DNA from: Sinonovacula constricta
Taxonomy: Eukaryota > Mollusca > Bivalvia > Cardiida > Solecurtidae
Assembly: GCA_007844125.1 (NCBI GenBank)
Contig: CM017561.1
Span: 29,701,994-29,765,993, forward strand
DNA length: 64,000 nucleotides
Reading direction: 5' to 3'
The notes below the pieces were generated by a model. That model ran no database searches, was not told the DNA's origin, and worked only from the letters and a program-made list of their open reading frames with translations. Shown piece by piece: positions 60,600-64,000 of this stretch. Every line of letters starts with the position of its first letter. The first letter of the stretch is position 1. The position numbers were made by a program, and so were the translations under genes.

Positions 60600-61050
60600 C
60601 TAATCACGAAATAATCACGCTTAGGCAAATACATTCGCATCATCTTCGACCCTTTCCGTACACGTTCAGATGTAAGTTAGCCGAGGTGATCCGAATGCGG
60701 CAAACAGTCAATCGGAACACCTCGGATAATTCACGAATCATCAGTGTCCCGCGGACGGAATTACCCGAGGAGTTCCGATTGGCAAACAGTGTCGATCTAT
60801 AACAGTAACCATCGACGAACTGACGCTATTTAACTGTAATCAATGGAAGGATGGCCTGAATTTAAACGGGGAATTCGCATCATCCTCGGTCCATTCCGTA
60901 CACGCTAGGAAGTAAAATAGCCGAGGTGATGCGACTGTGGCAAACGGTGTAGATCTATAATAGTACCAATTTTATTATCAACGACCTGACCTTGTTTAAC
61001 TGCAATCAATTGAAGGATGGCCGGAATTTAAACGGGATATTTATCAACTG
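60600..61050 (+). repeat. Tandem duplication containing a palindromic element
   Basis: Two related segments of roughly 240 bp start near 60640 and 60880. Each has ATTCGCATCATC, then TCCGTACACG, GCCGAGGTGAT, AAACxGTGTxGATCTATAA and CAATxGAAGGATGGCC. The first contains a complete palindrome at 60704-60782 (AATCGGAACACCTCGGATAA ... CCCGAGGAGTTCCGATT) that the second lacks, so the palindrome was probably inserted after duplication. Confidence 0.65.
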
Positions 61051-61059
61051 ACGACATTT

Positions 61060-61510
61060 GAGTCATATCTACAGCGATGCTTTATTATCGGATGTCAACC
61101 CTCCAAGGGAATAGCTGATGAATACACTTGTTTGTTTTTTCTTCTCAAAAAAAAACAAAAACACGAACGATCCCTTTTAAACAGAATCATTACACAACGG
61201 CCATATCATTGTATTGTTCTAGAGATAAGAATCGTCTACTTGAAATAAAACAATCATTTTTCTCAAATCTTATGTCACGTCGCAACAGCAAAAATGGGGT
61301 TATGATACATATGTAGCGGCGGCAAGATGCCACTGGCGGAGAGATGCACCAGACAAAGCTCTTGGTAGGACCACTGGCGAAACGCAGGTCGGATTGAAAT
61401 CCACTCTACATGAAAGTTTTCACCTATACGGTGGATGTCATTTTTTTTCTTATTAGTTTAAACCTATTTGTTTATAGTCGATTGGGAAACAAGTTCTTTT
61501 AACTTATATT
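61060..61510. other. Intergenic DNA
   Basis: No gene can be supported. Confidence 0.4.
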
Positions 61511-61511
61511 A

Positions 61512-61692
61512 ATCCCTCTCGACTGTTCACTTCCTGGGTAGAACCAGTACTCAGGTACTGAATACCTGGAGCAATGTGCAATAAATAGTCTTGCTCAAGG
61601 ACTAACATCACGTGGTCAGTTTCGGGGTTCGAATCACTGGACCCTCCGATCCGGAGTCCAACGTCCTAACCACTTGACCACGAACGCTCATT
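61512..61692 (-). mobile_element. tRNA-derived SINE-like element
   Basis: Minus strand: head GTGGTCAAGTGGTTAGGACG with B box GGTTCGA.CCCC, then a body with GATGTTAGTCCTTGAGCAAG and AGTACCTGAGTACTGGTTCT. Confidence 0.6.
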
Positions 61693-61699
61693 CTTTTCT

Positions 61700-62325
61700 T
61701 ATTTAAGGACCGTACGCGATGTATAGAAATATCGACACAACTTTCAACAGTAAAACCACAAATATTTTTTAAAACACATGTGAATTTATATTAGTATAAT
61801 GTAAAATTACTTCACATGTATGCGTATGAAAAACAAACAATTATCTTAACATTCTATCGTGTGATACAAACCACATTCCTTTAATAATTCTGAATTATGA
61901 GTGATTTAATTTCTGACCATTATTTATTTTTTGTAAGAATGCTCTAGATTATTAAATTATAACAAACTATATTTCAGCTAACTATTTATTGACTTAAAAT
62001 GAGAAAGACTGCAGTTATCAATGTTTTGAACAAATGCCACTGATAAAGTGAAAAAGGTGTAATTAAGGCACTTTTGAACATGTGTGCAGCTTTGGGGTTA
62101 TTCCAAAAACAGTGAAATAATAGACCTTTATAATAAGTCTATTTTAACGAACTGAATACATATAATATGACTGATAATTTAAGCTTACAGTATAATGTTT
62201 TGTATGGTCATAATCTAATACATGCAGAAATTAAGCAACTACATGTACATAAAAAACATTAATGGCAATATACGTTCAGGACATGCAATAGGCATTTAGT
62301 TCGGTCAACATTTAGTTCAAAGTTC
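61700..62325. other. Intergenic DNA
   Basis: AT-rich. No gene seen. Confidence 0.4.
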
Positions 62326-62329
62326 CTCT

Positions 62330-62790
62330 CAAATTTAGGCAAAGAACAAGTGAATCGCGTCATTTGCTGTTGGAATGCATTATTTGGAGACAGTACATTC
62401 AACAAGATACCTACTGACGTGAGATTCACAAAAAGTAAATCGCGTCATTTGCTGTTGGAATGCATTATTTGGAGACAGTACATTCAACAAGATACCTACT
62501 GACGTGAGATTCACAGAACAGGTAAATCGCGCCATCTGCTGTTCGTAAGTTTTACTTGAAGACGGTATATACAACAAGATACCTACTGACGCGAGATTCA
62601 CAGAAAAAGTAAATCGCGTAATTTGCTGTTGAAATGTTTGATTTGGAGACAGTACATTCAACAAGATACCTGACGTTAGGTTCACAGAACAGGTAAATCG
62701 CGCTATCTGCTGTTAGTTTGTTTTACTTAAATACATAATATTCAACAATATACCTTATGACGTGAGATTCAAACACCATTTAAGGTAGCT
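62330..62790. repeat. 86-bp tandem repeat, about five copies
   Basis: CGCGTCATTTGCTGTTGGAA-type starts at 62356, 62441, 62528, 62615 and 62699 (period 84-87 bp). The unit includes TTGGAGACAGTACATTCAAC and AAGATACCTACTGACGTGAG. The first two copies are almost identical. The repeat keeps a 101-codon minus-strand frame open. I do not call it a gene, because period lengths that are not multiples of 3 occur. Confidence 0.9.
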
Positions 62791-62799
62791 ATTCCCTAA

Positions 62800-63715
62800 A
62801 AAAAAGGGAAGATATTTATGTTTGTCTTCCAATTATGTCATTGTCTATCCGCTGTTGAAACGCTTTGGTTTGAGACTTTTTAATAAGTGCGTTATGCATA
62901 AACATCCCCTTCCAATTGCTCAGACATAGAATCTCGTTCAGGTAAATAAGAACTTTCGATTTTTATGAGTTTTGAGACATTGTTCGCATTTTCTATTATT
63001 AAAAAAAATCGGTTATTTATTAAACTCTGCAGTTACATTAATTTCAATAGATAATTGTTTTTAACACGTATTATCATTACCGAATTATGAATGCATATAA
63101 ATCACATTTAACCGTGTATCATGTTTCCTTATAAGATGGTAAACAATTGTAGTTCTTTGCAAAACAATGACAATGGTCAAATCAGAATCATTTGAATGCA
63201 CATTGAAGCTATATATATATAGTTATATGCTTTTTAGAATTGACAATAATTTAAGACAAACGGATCTCTTGCAGTTTCACATACTGTAACTTACGCAAAC
63301 CCATACTCTTAACGTCATTACTATATTTGTAAAAATGATGCGTTCTATACAGCGGACACACATATCAGCCTTTCTTTCGCTCAGAATTCTCCCGATATTT
63401 AAACAACGCATGCCTTGATCAACATAGATTACGCTTGTTACTCGTTCATATACCATCCTTTGCATTTAAACCGTTCTAACGTATCGATATATTTCGTGCA
63501 TCTGTTTAAACAGCTGCAATTCACACTGCTACAGTCACCACCGAAAGTAGATACACACTGTATTCCATCCTAAATAATGATACTTTCTTCTCTTTTCTTC
63601 GCTAGATGTATAAGATTAGCGAATTTTCCCTTGTCTCTGACAATATTGGAATAGACTTTCCAGTTTGGCTTTTTCTTTCCATGAGCAGTCGACGTTCCTG
63701 CCGGAGCGCCGTTCT
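62800..63715. other. Intergenic DNA and probable 3' UTR
   Basis: No gene. It lies downstream of the caveolin stop codon at 63723. Confidence 0.4.
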
Positions 63716-63722
63716 CGTACCG

Positions 63723-64000
63723 TCAGTCCTTAGTCGAGTGTATCCGAATGTTGCTGAAAATGTGACTTACAGCCTCAAAACAGGGCTGCACGAAGGATCG
63801 AACTAGCAGCGTGAAGACCCGAGACAGAGGCCGTACCTGTATGTTTAAGCTTCTCATTCCTGGTTGTAAGGTCCATATTTGAAGGAAAGAAAGGCATGCG
63901 AAATGGATACCCCAACAGAGCGCACAAGGAACCCCGCACAAGGCCGACATGAACTTATAACACCAAATCTTGGAGTCCGTAAAAATTCGGAAACTGGCGC
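63723..64000 (-). CDS. CAV: Caveolin, conventional type (C-terminal exon; continues past the window edge)
   Basis: Minus-strand open frame running from the window end to a TGA stop at 63723, at least 91 codons. It aligns without gaps to the vertebrate caveolin core: ASFRIFTDSKIWCYKFMSAL corresponds to the scaffolding domain and its exit. CGVPCALCWGIHFACLSF is the intramembrane hairpin with the turn proline (CAV1 P110) conserved. LQIWTLQPGMRS follows, then LSRVFTLLVRSF and the caveolin-typical FEAVSHIFSNIRI near the C-terminus. It is far closer to CAV1/CAV3 than the eight cysteine-rich copies. The positions of the CAV1 palmitoylated cysteines C133 and C143 are Gly and Arg, and C156 aligns with Val, with a Cys three residues later. 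The N-terminal half and signature lie outside the window. By family role it would oligomerise and build caveolae. Confidence 0.92.
   Translation of the reverse strand, partial: ASFRIFTDSKIWCYKFMSALCGVPCALCWGIHFACLSFLQIWTLQPGMRSLNIQVRPLSRVFTLLVRSFVQPCFEAVSHIFSNIRIHSTKD

Noticed and set aside
62380..62685. Minus-strand 101-residue repeat protein
   Set aside because: 86-bp tandem repeat with periods of 84-87 bp; no start context or homologue.

Overview
The window is nuclear DNA of an animal, most likely a bivalve mollusc. It is AT-rich, its genes are split by GT-AG introns, and it carries many tRNA-derived SINEs, small inverted-repeat elements and minisatellites. The species cannot be fixed from the sequence alone. 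There are no bacterial-type operons, rRNA genes or CRISPR arrays.

The only gene family I can support is caveolin. Nine caveolin-family loci lie in 64 kb: 2109-2444 (+, last exon only), 13651-16707 (+, pseudogene), 21776-22863 (-), 29906-30859 (+), 34119-35210 (-, one frameshift), 39066-40458 (-), 49519-50564 (-), 55429-57749 (+) and 63723 to beyond 64000 (-, last exon only). Each complete copy has the same two-exon plan: a 54-63 nt first exon that starts a few residues before an NRDPN motif, a phase-0 intron of 0.56-1.9 kb, and a second exon of exactly 333 nt that opens with the caveolin signature FEDVxGEPEG. Five copies have a TATA box about 83-140 nt before the ATG. The proteins are 128-131 residues. 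They lack the roughly 50 N-terminal residues of vertebrate caveolin-1 and carry 16-19 cysteines, against three in human CAV1. The intramembrane hairpin proline (CAV1 P110) is cysteine in every cysteine-rich copy. The last gene (63723-64000) is different: it looks like an ordinary caveolin and keeps the proline. The cluster therefore holds one conventional caveolin beside a local expansion of cysteine-rich mini-caveolins, some intact and some decaying.

Layout: 1-2.1 kb, unassigned AT-rich DNA. 2.1-2.4 kb, first caveolin exon. 4.4-10.9 kb, a 6.5 kb array of a 36-bp minisatellite with higher-order structure. 13.6-16.7 kb, a caveolin pseudogene with a 16-bp minisatellite in its intron. 17.6-18.4 kb, a TTAA-type inverted-repeat element. 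21.8-35.2 kb, three caveolin loci (-,+,-) separated by SINEs and MITEs. 39.1-40.5 kb, one caveolin. 41.9-47.2 kb, a tandem array of foldback elements split by a 3.57 kb TIR transposon with a 10-bp target duplication. 49.5-57.7 kb, a divergent caveolin pair. 58.5-63.7 kb, nested SINE/MITE, inverted repeats and an 86-bp tandem repeat. 63.7-64 kb, the conventional caveolin.

By family knowledge, caveolins are hairpin membrane proteins that oligomerise and shape plasma-membrane caveolae. Co-regulation is only suggested, by the shared compact promoters. What the cysteine-rich forms do is unknown.
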